From the NCBI GenBank assembly GCA_963839925.1, contig CAWIWV010000002.1:434001-498000 (forward strand): a stretch of DNA of 64,000 nucleotides, read 5' to 3'. Position numbers and translations under genes: made by a program. The notes beneath the pieces were generated by a model. The model had not been told where the DNA came from and did not search any database. It saw nothing but the letters and a program-made list of their open reading frames with translations. Of this stretch, positions 26,122 to 35,573 are shown piece by piece (position 1 is the first letter of the stretch; each line of letters begins with the position of its first letter). This DNA is from Bog-756 sp963839925. Lineage in GTDB: Bacteria; Actinomycetota; Acidimicrobiia; Acidimicrobiales; RAAP-2.

Positions 26122-26903
26122 GACTCGCTCTCTCCGTCTCCACCGGACTCTTCGGTGCCGGTCTCTGCCACGGCTTCGGCCTCGGCCGGTTCCGAACCGG
26201 AAGTGGCCGTTCCGCCCGGGAGGGTCTGGTCGGTGAAGACCACCCAGTCGTTGCAGAGGATGTCGTAGGCGTTCAGCTCGCCCGCCATGATCGTCTGCAC
26301 CTCGGAGAGGTTGCCGAACGAACGATCCGCGTACCCGTCCTCGTCGCCGAGGACCACCAGGATCCGCCCCGACAGACCGAGCGCGCCGAGCGCGGCGACG
26401 GCCGCCTTGGTGCTCGGCACTTCGAAGGTCCAGGCATCGACCAGAGCGACCCTGCCCTGTGCGGCGCGGTCCGAGAGTGCGGAGCGCAAGGCGAGCTGGA
26501 TCATCTTCTTCGGCGTCTTCTGTGCGTACGAGCGCGGTTTGGGCCCGAGCGCGACACCACCGCCCACCCACTGCGGGGCCCTGGTCGAACCTTGGCGGGC
26601 CCGCCCGGTTCCCTTCTGTCGGAAGGGCTTGGCTCCGCCACCTCGGACCTCGGCGCGGGTCTTGGTCGACTGGGTGCCCGAACGGGCCGCTGCCAACTGG
26701 GCGGTGACCACCTGGTGGAGCACTGCGAGGTTCGGCTCGATCCCGAACCTGGCGCCGTCGAGCTCGACCTCACCGAGCTCGGTGCCGTCACTCGATCGGC
26801 GGGTCACCGTCCGCTGCTGCGGTGCGGCCCGGAGGAAGCGCCGGATCTCGGACGGCTTGGCGGTCTCGAGGTCCACGGTTGCGGCGGCGCTCTCGGGGGT
26901 CAT
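26118..26903 (-). CDS. rplD: 50S ribosomal protein L4 with terminal extensions
   Basis: L4 reaches the tunnel constriction and, in enterobacteria, represses the S10 operon. The core shows TKTRAEVRGGGAKPFRQKGT, GRARQGSTRAPQWVGGG and RSYAQKTPKKM. About 35 extra residues precede the core, and the last 30 residues are Glu/Ala-rich. 261 residues from ATG 26903, overlapping the rplC stop (TGATG). Confidence 0.95.
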   Translation of the reverse strand: MTPESAAATVDLETAKPSEIRRFLRAAPQQRTVTRRSSDGTELGEVELDGARFGIEPNLAVLHQVVTAQLAAARSGTQSTKTRAEVRGGGAKPFRQKGTGRARQGSTRAPQWVGGGVALGPKPRSYAQKTPKKMIQLALRSALSDRAAQGRVALVDAWTFEVPSTKAAVAALGALGLSGRILVVLGDEDGYADRSFGNLSEVQTIMAGELNAYDILCNDWVVFTDQTLPGGTATSGSEPAEAEAVAETGTEESGGDGESES

Positions 26904-27562
26904 CAGGCCTTGGCTCCCTTGACCAACGGCGCCTTGATCGCGTCCCGAAGGACGACGATCCCGCCCTTGGGACCGGGGACGGCCCCTTTGACCAGGATCA
27001 ACTCGCGCTCGGAGTCGGCCTGGACGATCTCGAGATTGAGGGTGGTCACCTGACGGCTTCCCATCCGGCCCGCCATCCGCGTTCCCTTGAACACCCGGGA
27101 CGGCGTCGCGCAGGCGCCGATCGAACCGGGCGAGCGGTGCTTCTTGTGATTGCCGTGCGAGGCACCCTGGCCCTTGAAGTTGTGCCGCTTCATGCCGCCG
27201 GCGAATCCCTTGCCCTTGGAGACCGCGGTCGCGTCCACCAGCTCTCCCGCCTGGAGCAGATCGGCGGTCAGCTGCTGGCCTACCTCGAAGTCGGACGTGT
27301 CGTCGAGGCGGAGCTCGACCAGCCGTCGGCCCGGATCCACACCGGCCTTGTCGAAATGGCCCTGCTCGGGCTTGCTCAAGGTAGACGACCGCCGGAAACC
27401 CCAGGTCACCTGCAGCGCGGAGTATCCCTCACGCTCAGGGGTCTTGACCTGGACCACCCGCACGGGAGCGACGCGCACCATCGTCACCGGAACCGCCCGG
27501 TGCTGGTCGTCCCAGATCTGGGTCATACCCACTTTTTCGCCCACGATCGCCCTGGTGGCCAC
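26903..27562 (-). CDS. rplC: 50S ribosomal protein L3
   Basis: L3 with AIVGEKVGMTQIWDD, the GKGFAGGMKRHNFKGQGASH loop near the peptidyl transferase centre and SPGSIGACATPSRVFKG. 219 residues; GTG start at 27562. Unusually it is not next to rpsJ: about 3 kb of unrelated genes lie between, so rplC needs its own promoter. Confidence 0.97.
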   Translation of the reverse strand: MATRAIVGEKVGMTQIWDDQHRAVPVTMVRVAPVRVVQVKTPEREGYSALQVTWGFRRSSTLSKPEQGHFDKAGVDPGRRLVELRLDDTSDFEVGQQLTADLLQAGELVDATAVSKGKGFAGGMKRHNFKGQGASHGNHKKHRSPGSIGACATPSRVFKGTRMAGRMGSRQVTTLNLEIVQADSERELILVKGAVPGPKGGIVVLRDAIKAPLVKGAKA

Positions 27563-27662
27563 TGGAGCTTCTCCATCTCGACTCTTCGTCCGCTCGGCGC
27601 GCGGCAGACGTCACTCGTTCATCCTGTTCGTACCGATGTGTGCCAGACCTCTTGCACGCAGA

Positions 27663-27691
27663 CGCTCCGCTCGGATCATCCGAGCGGAGCG
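27663..27691. promoter_or_regulatory. perfect 13-bp inverted repeat in the rplC leader
   Basis: CGCTCCGCTCGGA and its exact complement are separated by 3 nt. In the rplC transcript it would form a very stable hairpin about 100 nt upstream of the start codon. No T-run follows on either strand, so an intrinsic terminator is unlikely; ribosomal-protein autoregulation or a DNA-binding site are alternatives. Confidence 0.55.
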
Positions 27692-27781
27692 CTCGCCTGG
27701 TTTGGCCCGAGGTCTCCGCCATCTCGCGGGCGCTCGAACACGTCGTTCACATGTTCCGACCCTGAATTGGGCCGACCGGGA

Positions 27782-27810
27782 ACTCTATACCATCGGCGCA
27801 ACCGTGACAA
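27782..27810 (-). promoter_or_regulatory. candidate promoter of rplC and the distal S10/spc operon
   Basis: TTGTCA (27810-27805), exactly 17 nt, TAGAGT (27787-27782) on the minus strand. It matches the TTG/TANNNT pattern seen upstream of rpoB and rpsL and predicts a leader of about 210 nt. Confidence 0.55.
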
Positions 27811-27961
27811 CCAGATCAGGGGCACTTCCGCCCCGCAGGTCCGGCTGGACGTCAGCGCGCGATTTCGAGGTCCGTCTCCACCCGGGGTTCACTCCTAGAC
27901 TGGCGCATAGGCCGTCCCGCTGCAGGCATCGAGTCCCGCTCCTGACCTGGAGGTCGCTGTG

Positions 27962-28918
27962 ATGAAATCGGTTCGGGCAGCAACCTTGGTGCTTGTCGGC
28001 GTGGCGACGTCTTCCCTCCTCTACGGGTGCGTCTCCAGCAGCCCCCGGGGAACCGGCGAGACCGGCCCCGAAGCCACCGCTCACCTTGCGACCACGATGG
28101 CCGCAACCGGCACGATCAACCCGGCGGCCATACCGCTCGGCGACGGGAAGGTCTCGACGTCGGCAAAGGTCGGCTACGTGGACTCCTGCGTGACCCATTT
28201 TTCGACGTCGGGCGGGGGCTCCTTCGCCAGCCCGTGGATAAACACCTCCAAGAAGACCTGGGATTCCCTGACCAAACCCCACGTCGAGGGGTCGGTCTCG
28301 TGGTCGAGCGCCCACTTTTCGGTCACCACCAAAGGGAGCGAGCGGGTCGTGACCGGAAACGACCTCCCCATCGGCCACACCACCGGGGTGTTCCCGATCC
28401 GTACCACTGATCCCGCCTACGCCTACGACCACAATCCGAACTCGATCAAGGCGCAGACGATCTCGTGGTCGCTCCCCCTGAATCCGAAGGCGGCCACCAA
28501 GCCGAAGTGCCTCGGCCTCGGTCCGGTCGGTGTGCTCGACGACGGCGTCTACCTCTACGACGCGCTCGACGGGGAGGGGCGTGACGCGGTCGCCCACGAA
28601 GTGCTCGACAACTGTGACGAGCACCCACAGCAGGCGGACGAGCTGCACCACCACGACGTGCCCAGCTGCATTCTGGACAAGGCGAAGGGTCGGTCCACCC
28701 TGGTCGGGTATGCCGCCGACGGCTACGGGATCTACGTCGAGCGGACCTCGAACGGGGCCCTGTTGACCGACAGCGCACTCGACGCCTGCCACGGCCGGAC
28801 CTCGTCGGTGCTCTGGAACGGGAAGGTGCAGGACGTCTACCACTACGACGCAACCGTCGAGTACCCCTACGTCATCGGTTGCTACCGCGGCACGCCGACC
28901 TCGAAGGCCGGTCCCTGA
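27962..28918 (+). CDS. YHYH-domain lipoprotein
   Basis: A 318-residue exported protein. Residues 1-23 are a lipoprotein signal peptide ending in LLYGC (Cys23). The mature part resembles YHYH proteins: GYAADGYGIYVE, LDACHGRTSSVLW, VYHYDATVEYPYVIGC; the eponymous motif reads YHYD here. Several cysteines and a HHH cluster (ELHHHDVPSC) could bind metal, but no function is established for the family. ATG 27962 has GGAGG upstream. It opposes all neighbouring genes and its stop abuts that of the next gene with no spacer, a sign of a later insertion into the S10 region. Confidence 0.75.
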   Translation: MKSVRAATLVLVGVATSSLLYGCVSSSPRGTGETGPEATAHLATTMAATGTINPAAIPLGDGKVSTSAKVGYVDSCVTHFSTSGGGSFASPWINTSKKTWDSLTKPHVEGSVSWSSAHFSVTTKGSERVVTGNDLPIGHTTGVFPIRTTDPAYAYDHNPNSIKAQTISWSLPLNPKAATKPKCLGLGPVGVLDDGVYLYDALDGEGRDAVAHEVLDNCDEHPQQADELHHHDVPSCILDKAKGRSTLVGYAADGYGIYVERTSNGALLTDSALDACHGRTSSVLWNGKVQDVYHYDATVEYPYVIGCYRGTPTSKAGP

Positions 28919-29341
28919 CTAGTCCAACCGGAGACTGCTGAAGAAGCCGTCCGCCTCCGCCTGATTCTCGAAGTAGATGTGGATCTTGGTGAGCAGATCC
29001 TGTCGATCCGTCTCGACGACGTAGATGTGGTGATTCCGGTAGATCATCCCCCCGCCCTGGGCCTGCGCCAGTTGCAATGCGGCAATGTGGGTGGATCCGA
29101 CCAACCAGTCGATCCACTTGAGGACCTCGAAGGTCCGGGCGGTCGCACTCAGCAGCTTGGCGCAGTGCTCGCCCACCTCGGCGGGTCCGCGAAAGACGCC
29201 GGCCAACGGGCTGCGGCCAGGCACCGTGTACTCCACGTTCGGTGAGAGCAGCGAGAGCCCGTCGTTGCTCTCGTCGCCCGTCATGCCCATGAAGAACCGC
29301 CGCGTGTTGACCAGTCGGGCAGGCTCTGCTGATTCGGCCAC
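28919..29341 (-). CDS. NTF2-like (SnoaL-type) protein
   Basis: A 140-residue protein with the pattern of the NTF2/SnoaL fold: an N-terminal helix (RRFFMGMTGDESNDGLSLLS), VEYTVPGRSPLAGVFRGPAEV, and late strands with an ending EADGFFSSL. Members include small isomerases, cyclases and ligand-binding proteins; nothing here fixes a substrate. GTG 29341 lies 6 nt after a TAGACT hexamer, pointing to a leaderless transcript. Confidence 0.6.
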   Translation of the reverse strand: MAESAEPARLVNTRRFFMGMTGDESNDGLSLLSPNVEYTVPGRSPLAGVFRGPAEVGEHCAKLLSATARTFEVLKWIDWLVGSTHIAALQLAQAQGGGMIYRNHHIYVVETDRQDLLTKIHIYFENQAEADGFFSSLRLD

Positions 29342-29361
29342 GAGCCGAGTCTAGAAGCCGC

Positions 29362-29913
29362 TCAGAACAGGAAGGGAACCAACATCTTGGTCGACCGCTT
29401 GTAGGCGGGATAGGTGTCGGGGAAGACCCGTTCCATGTTCCGTTCCTCGACCGTCGCGCTGTAGACGAAGAACCCGCCCACCAGCACGACCGCCACGAAC
29501 ACGTAGGGAGTGAGTGCCATCGCACTCCCGATCATCGCCAACAGAAGACCCGAATAGATGGGATGGCGGACGTATCGGTAGGGACCCGACGTCACCAGGT
29601 CGGGGTCGACCCGCTCGGACATCGGCGTTCCCCAGTTCCGACCCAGGAAGAGCCTGGCCCAGACGGCCAGCCCGATGCCGGCGAGGAAGAGGACGAATCC
29701 GACACCCTCGAGCCAGGTGTTGTGAACGATGAGATCGTGCCCTCGCAACGCACCGGTTCGGAGAAGGCCGAAGAAGAGCAGCAGGATCACGGCCCGGATC
29801 GGGAGGGAGGACGAACCGCGTCGTGCGGTCTGCTTGTTGCCGACGGAAGCGGCCAACCAACCGAGCCAGAAGATGACCCAGAAAACCGGAATCAGGACGA
29901 CGACGACATGCAT
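29362..29913 (-). CDS. isoprenylcysteine carboxyl methyltransferase-like membrane protein
   Basis: A 183-residue integral membrane protein with about four or five transmembrane segments and the ICMT/PEMT SAM-binding signature: VTSGPYRYVRHPIYSGLLL and, near the C-terminus, EERNMERVFPDTYPAYKRST. Bacterial members are methyltransferases of unknown small or lipid substrates. ATG 29913 is preceded by a TAGCAT hexamer (29934-29929), predicting a very short leader. Confidence 0.75.
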   Translation of the reverse strand: MHVVVVLIPVFWVIFWLGWLAASVGNKQTARRGSSSLPIRAVILLLFFGLLRTGALRGHDLIVHNTWLEGVGFVLFLAGIGLAVWARLFLGRNWGTPMSERVDPDLVTSGPYRYVRHPIYSGLLLAMIGSAMALTPYVFVAVVLVGGFFVYSATVEERNMERVFPDTYPAYKRSTKMLVPFLF

Positions 29914-29975
29914 ACGCTTTCGCCGACGATGCTAGGACCGGCCGTCACCCGATGGACATCGGGGAGAACCGAGAC

Positions 29976-30569
29976 TCAGCCGCTGATCGGGATCCCGAAC
30001 TCGCGGAGCACCCGTGTGGCCTCGTCGAGACCTTGAACCCGCTCTGACCGGAACCCGAACGATCGAGCCGCGTCGGAGTTCAGAGCGACGTCGTCAAGGT
30101 AGAGGACACGGTCTGGCCTGCATGGAAGCCGGTCGGCTGCGGCACGAAAGATTGCCGCGTCAGGTTTCACGAGTCCCAGCTCGAAGGAGAGAAACCGGAA
30201 GTCGAACAGTTCGAGGAACGGCCAATGCGCGATTTGGTCCGACCAGTGCAGCAGATTGGTGTTGCTCAGGCATCCGATCTGGACCGATTGCTGCACCTCG
30301 GTCAGGACTTCGGCCGTCCCGGGATACGGTCCGATGGGCCAGCCCCGATAGATCTCCAAGAAGCGGTCAGGCTCGATCTCGAGGTCCCATTCGGCAACGA
30401 AACCGACTGAGAACTCGGCCGGCGAACACTCACCCCTCTCGAAGCTGCGCACCCAGGGACTGGCCAGCCAGCGAAGCCAGACATCGTCACTGCTGACGCT
30501 TCCGGCCAACTCCTGAAGGCTGGCTACTCCGCCCATCTCGACCAGGACTCCTCCAAGATCGAAGAGCAC
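29976..30569 (-). CDS. HAD-superfamily hydrolase (phosphatase-like)
   Basis: 197 residues with all HAD motifs: LFDLGGVL at the N-terminus (here the second aspartate of DxDxx is replaced by glycine, as in many YihX-like members), LSNTN as motif II, the KPD of motif III and YLDDVALN as motif IV. It is a probable phosphatase acting on a small phosphorylated metabolite. GTG 30569 starts directly at the motif; no ribosome site is evident. It lies 37 bp after rpsJ and begins the insertion that separates rpsJ from rplC. Confidence 0.75.
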   Translation of the reverse strand: MLFDLGGVLVEMGGVASLQELAGSVSSDDVWLRWLASPWVRSFERGECSPAEFSVGFVAEWDLEIEPDRFLEIYRGWPIGPYPGTAEVLTEVQQSVQIGCLSNTNLLHWSDQIAHWPFLELFDFRFLSFELGLVKPDAAIFRAAADRLPCRPDRVLYLDDVALNSDAARSFGFRSERVQGLDEATRVLREFGIPISG

Positions 30570-30606
30570 GAAGTCGATGTCGGATGCGGTCGTGATTCGC
30601 TCCGGG

Positions 30607-30936
30607 TCAGACGGTCTGGATCTTGATCTCGATGTCCACTCCGGCGGGCAGGTCGAGCCTCTGGAGCGAGTCCACCGTCTTCGGGGTGTGCTCCACGATG
30701 TCGACCAGGCGCTTGTGCACCCTCATCTCGAAGTGCTCGCGGCTGTCCTTGTACTTGTGAGGTGAGCGCACCACGGTGTAGCGGTGCTTCTCGGTGGGCA
30801 GCGGGACCGGACCCAGCACCTTGGCCTGGGTGCGAAGGACGGTCTGGACGATCTTCTCCGTCGACTGGTCGAGGATCTCGTGGTCGTAGGCCTTCAGGCG
30901 AATCCTGATCTTCTGTCGTGGGCCTTCTGCGGCCAT
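30607..30936 (-). CDS. rpsJ: 30S ribosomal protein S10
   Basis: S10, also the NusE antitermination factor. KIRIRLKAYDHEILDQS, GPVPLPTEKHRYTVVRSPH and FEMRVHKRLVDI are all present; 109 residues. It follows tuf as in other actinobacteria but is cut off from rplC by the accessory genes downstream. Confidence 0.97.
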   Translation of the reverse strand: MAAEGPRQKIRIRLKAYDHEILDQSTEKIVQTVLRTQAKVLGPVPLPTEKHRYTVVRSPHKYKDSREHFEMRVHKRLVDIVEHTPKTVDSLQRLDLPAGVDIEIKIQTV

Positions 30937-30972
30937 GGGAACGCGGTCCTCTCGCTGGTCTGGGCTGCCGGG

Positions 30973-32160
30973 CTAGGCCAGGATCTTGGTGACCCGGCCC
31001 GACGCCACCGTCCGTCCACCCTCGCGGATGGCGAACCGCAGCCCCTGGTCCATGGCGATCGGCTTACCCAGCTCCACCGTCATGTCGGTGTTGTCGCCGG
31101 GCATGACCATCTCCGTGCCCTCGGGCAGGGTGATCGTGCCGGTCACGTCGGTGGTCCGGAAGTAGAACTGCGGACGGTAGTTGGTGAAGAACGGCTTGTG
31201 CCGTCCGCCCTCGTCCTTGTTGAGGACGTAGACGGTGGCCTCGAACTTGGTGTGCGGAGTGATCGAGCCCGGCTTGCACAGCACCTGGCCGCGCTCCACC
31301 TCTTCCTTCTTCGTCCCACGCAGCAGAGCGCCGATGTTGTCGCCGGCCTGACCCTCGTCGAGCAGTTTGCGGAACATCTCGATACCGGTGACCGTGGTCT
31401 TCTGGGTCTCGCGGAGCCCGACGATCTCGACTTCCTCGCCGACCTTGACGACTCCCTGCTCCACCTTGCCGGTCACCACGGTCCCACGACCGGTGATCGA
31501 CATCACGTCTTCGACCGACATGAGGAACGGCTTGTCGACGTCCCGCTCGGGCTCGGGGATGTACGAGTCGACCGCCTCCATCAGCTCGAGGATCTTCGGG
31601 GTCCACTCAGGATCGCCCTCGAGCGCCTTCAGCGCGCTGACCCGGATGATCGGGGTGTCGTCGCCGGGGAATTCGTACTCGTTCAGCAGCTCGCGCACCT
31701 CGAGCTCGACCAGGTCGAGCAGCTCCTCGTCATCGACGGTGTCCGCCTTGTTCAGAGCCACCACGATGTAGGGCACGCCGACCTGGCGGGCGAGCAGCAC
31801 GTGCTCACGGGTCTGAGGCATCGGCCCGTCGGCGGCGGAGACGACCAGGATGGCCCCGTCCACCTGGGCAGCGCCGGTGATCATGTTCTTGATGTAGTCG
31901 GCGTGGCCCGGCATGTCGACGTGCGCGTAGTGACGGTTCGCCGTCTCGTACTCGACGTGTGCGATCTGGATGGTGATCCCGCGCTGCTTCTCTTCGGGGG
32001 CCTTGTCGATCTGGTCGAAGGGCGTGAAGGCGGTCGTCGGGTCGTTCTCGGACAGGACCTTGGTGATGGCCGCGGTGAGCGTGGTCTTACCGTGGTCGAT
32101 GTGTCCCATCGTTCCCACGTTCAAGTGGGGCTTCGTGCGCTCGAATTTCTGCTTGGCCAT
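30973..32160 (-). CDS. tuf: translation elongation factor EF-Tu
   Basis: Delivers aminoacyl-tRNA to the ribosome. G1 is GHIDHGKT, G3 is DMPGH, G4 is NKAD; the last domain ends RTVASGRVTKILA. 395 residues from ATG 32160. The 194-bp gap after fusA shows no clear promoter, so read-through from the str promoter is likely. Confidence 0.98.
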   Translation of the reverse strand: MAKQKFERTKPHLNVGTMGHIDHGKTTLTAAITKVLSENDPTTAFTPFDQIDKAPEEKQRGITIQIAHVEYETANRHYAHVDMPGHADYIKNMITGAAQVDGAILVVSAADGPMPQTREHVLLARQVGVPYIVVALNKADTVDDEELLDLVELEVRELLNEYEFPGDDTPIIRVSALKALEGDPEWTPKILELMEAVDSYIPEPERDVDKPFLMSVEDVMSITGRGTVVTGKVEQGVVKVGEEVEIVGLRETQKTTVTGIEMFRKLLDEGQAGDNIGALLRGTKKEEVERGQVLCKPGSITPHTKFEATVYVLNKDEGGRHKPFFTNYRPQFYFRTTDVTGTITLPEGTEMVMPGDNTDMTVELGKPIAMDQGLRFAIREGGRTVASGRVTKILA

Positions 32161-32354
32161 GGCTGGGGTAATGCTCCCTGATCTCGGACGGTGCCCCCTC
32201 GGGCCCGCCACGACGCAGACGGAATGCCTGCGTCCTTCCTCTTGTATCGGTGATTGCGCTGCTGTCTCGGTGCGTTGTTTCGGTGTTGGTACTGCTGGGC
32301 TGGTTCTGTCTTGCGGGCCGCACCCTCACGGGGTGAACCCCGACGGGATGCCGC

Positions 32355-34451
<2,097 letters not shown>

Positions 34452-34523
34452 GATCGATCAGCTCTCGGGTCGTACTCGTCGTTCGTGCCCGCTGCCAGAG
34501 CCAGGGCCCCGAAGGACCGCTGC

Positions 34524-34994
34524 CTACCAGCGGTAGTGGGCGAAGGCCTTGTTGGACTCGGCCATCTTGTGCAGGTCCTCGCGGCGCTTGGCCGCAGCAC
34601 CGATTCCGTTGGCGGCGTCGCGGATCTCGTTGGAGAGCCGCTCGGCCATCGTCTTCTCGCGTCGTTGCTGCGAGTACCCGACCAGCCAACGAATGGAAAG
34701 GGTGGTGGCCCGGCGAGGACGAACCTCGACCGGCACCTGGTAGGTGGCGCCTCCGACCCGACGACTCCGGACCTCGAGCTCAGGGCGGGTGTTCTCGACC
34801 GCCTTCTTCAAGACGGCAACCGGGTCGTTGCCGGACTTCTCCGCCACGTCGGACAGGGCGTCGTAGACGATGCGCTCGGCGAGGGTGCGCTTGCCCCTGC
34901 TGAGCACCCGGTTCACCACCTGGGTGACCAGCACCGAGTGGTAGACAGGATCGGGCACGAGCTCCCGGCGAACGGCAGGACCTTTGCGGGGCAC
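34524..34994 (-). CDS. rpsG: 30S ribosomal protein S7
   Basis: S7 nucleates the 30S head. PRKGPAVRRELVPDPVY, VLSRGKRTLAERIVYDAL and NKAFAHYRW are diagnostic. 156 residues from GTG 34994, one base after the rpsL stop; earlier in-frame starts fall within rpsL. Confidence 0.97.
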   Translation of the reverse strand: MPRKGPAVRRELVPDPVYHSVLVTQVVNRVLSRGKRTLAERIVYDALSDVAEKSGNDPVAVLKKAVENTRPELEVRSRRVGGATYQVPVEVRPRRATTLSIRWLVGYSQQRREKTMAERLSNEIRDAANGIGAAAKRREDLHKMAESNKAFAHYRW

Positions 34995-34995
34995 C

Positions 34996-35367
34996 TCAGC
35001 CCTCCTTCTTCGCGCCGTACCGGCTGCGGGCCTGGCTGCGCTCACGGACGCCCGATGCGTCGAGCGTTCCTCGGATCACCTTGTAGCGGACCCCGGGGAG
35101 GTCCTTCACACGGCCGCCGCGGACCAACACGATCGAGTGCTCCTGCAGGTTGTGCCCTTCGCCGGGGATATACGCAGTCACCTCGAGTCCGCTGGTGAGA
35201 CGGACCCTCGCCACCTTCCGAAGTGCCGAGTTCGGCTTCTTCGGGGTGTGGGTGTAGACGCGGGTGCACACACCCCGGCGCTGGGGCGCACCGCGGAGGG
35301 CCGGCGTCTTGGACTTCGTGGGCTTGGTCGCTCGACCCTTACGGACGAGCTGGGAGATCGTGGGCAC
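34996..35367 (-). CDS. rpsL: 30S ribosomal protein S12
   Basis: Decoding-centre protein. The streptomycin-related loops read THTPKKPNSALRK and LPGVRYKVIRG, i.e. wild-type lysines. 123 residues, GTG 35367. First gene of the str operon with a promoter about 110 nt upstream. Confidence 0.98.
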   Translation of the reverse strand: MPTISQLVRKGRATKPTKSKTPALRGAPQRRGVCTRVYTHTPKKPNSALRKVARVRLTSGLEVTAYIPGEGHNLQEHSIVLVRGGRVKDLPGVRYKVIRGTLDASGVRERSQARSRYGAKKEG

Positions 35368-35482
35368 GCGTTACCTCTACGTTGAAACTGCGGGGATACG
35401 TCAGGACTTCACTCGATGAACTTCAAATGGTGCTCTGTGCGGGCACGGCAAGCCGCGAGGGCATGCAGCCGCAAGCCCTCAT

Positions 35483-35511
35483 ATGGTACGGCATACCCCC
35501 CTGTGGGGCAA
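35483..35511 (-). promoter_or_regulatory. candidate promoter of the str operon
   Basis: On the minus strand TTGCCC (35511-35506), 17 nt, TACCAT (35488-35483). It lies in the 206-bp gap between rpoC and rpsL and would start transcription near 35476. Confidence 0.55.
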
Positions 35512-35573
35512 GCGCGGGAAGACCGTACCGGACTCGAAACCTGCGGCGAAACCCTGCTCAACCCCGGTCAGGC

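Larger units (their letters stand above)
27563..27961. other. divergent intergenic region between rplC and the YHYH lipoprotein gene
   Basis: About 400 bp without a gene. It holds the rplC promoter candidate, a perfect 13-bp inverted repeat, and a GGAGG ribosome site at the right end for the plus-strand gene. A TAGACT hexamer at 27896-27901 could be the -10 box for the plus-strand gene, but its -35 region is poor. Confidence 0.6.

Noticed and set aside
27663..27691. Perfect inverted repeat as an intrinsic terminator
   Set aside because: No T-run follows on either strand, and it sits within the predicted rplC leader, not after a gene.
27563..30606. Genomic island or transposon in the S10 operon
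   Set aside because: No integrase, transposase, terminal inverted repeats or target-site duplication could be seen, and no tRNA gene flanks it.
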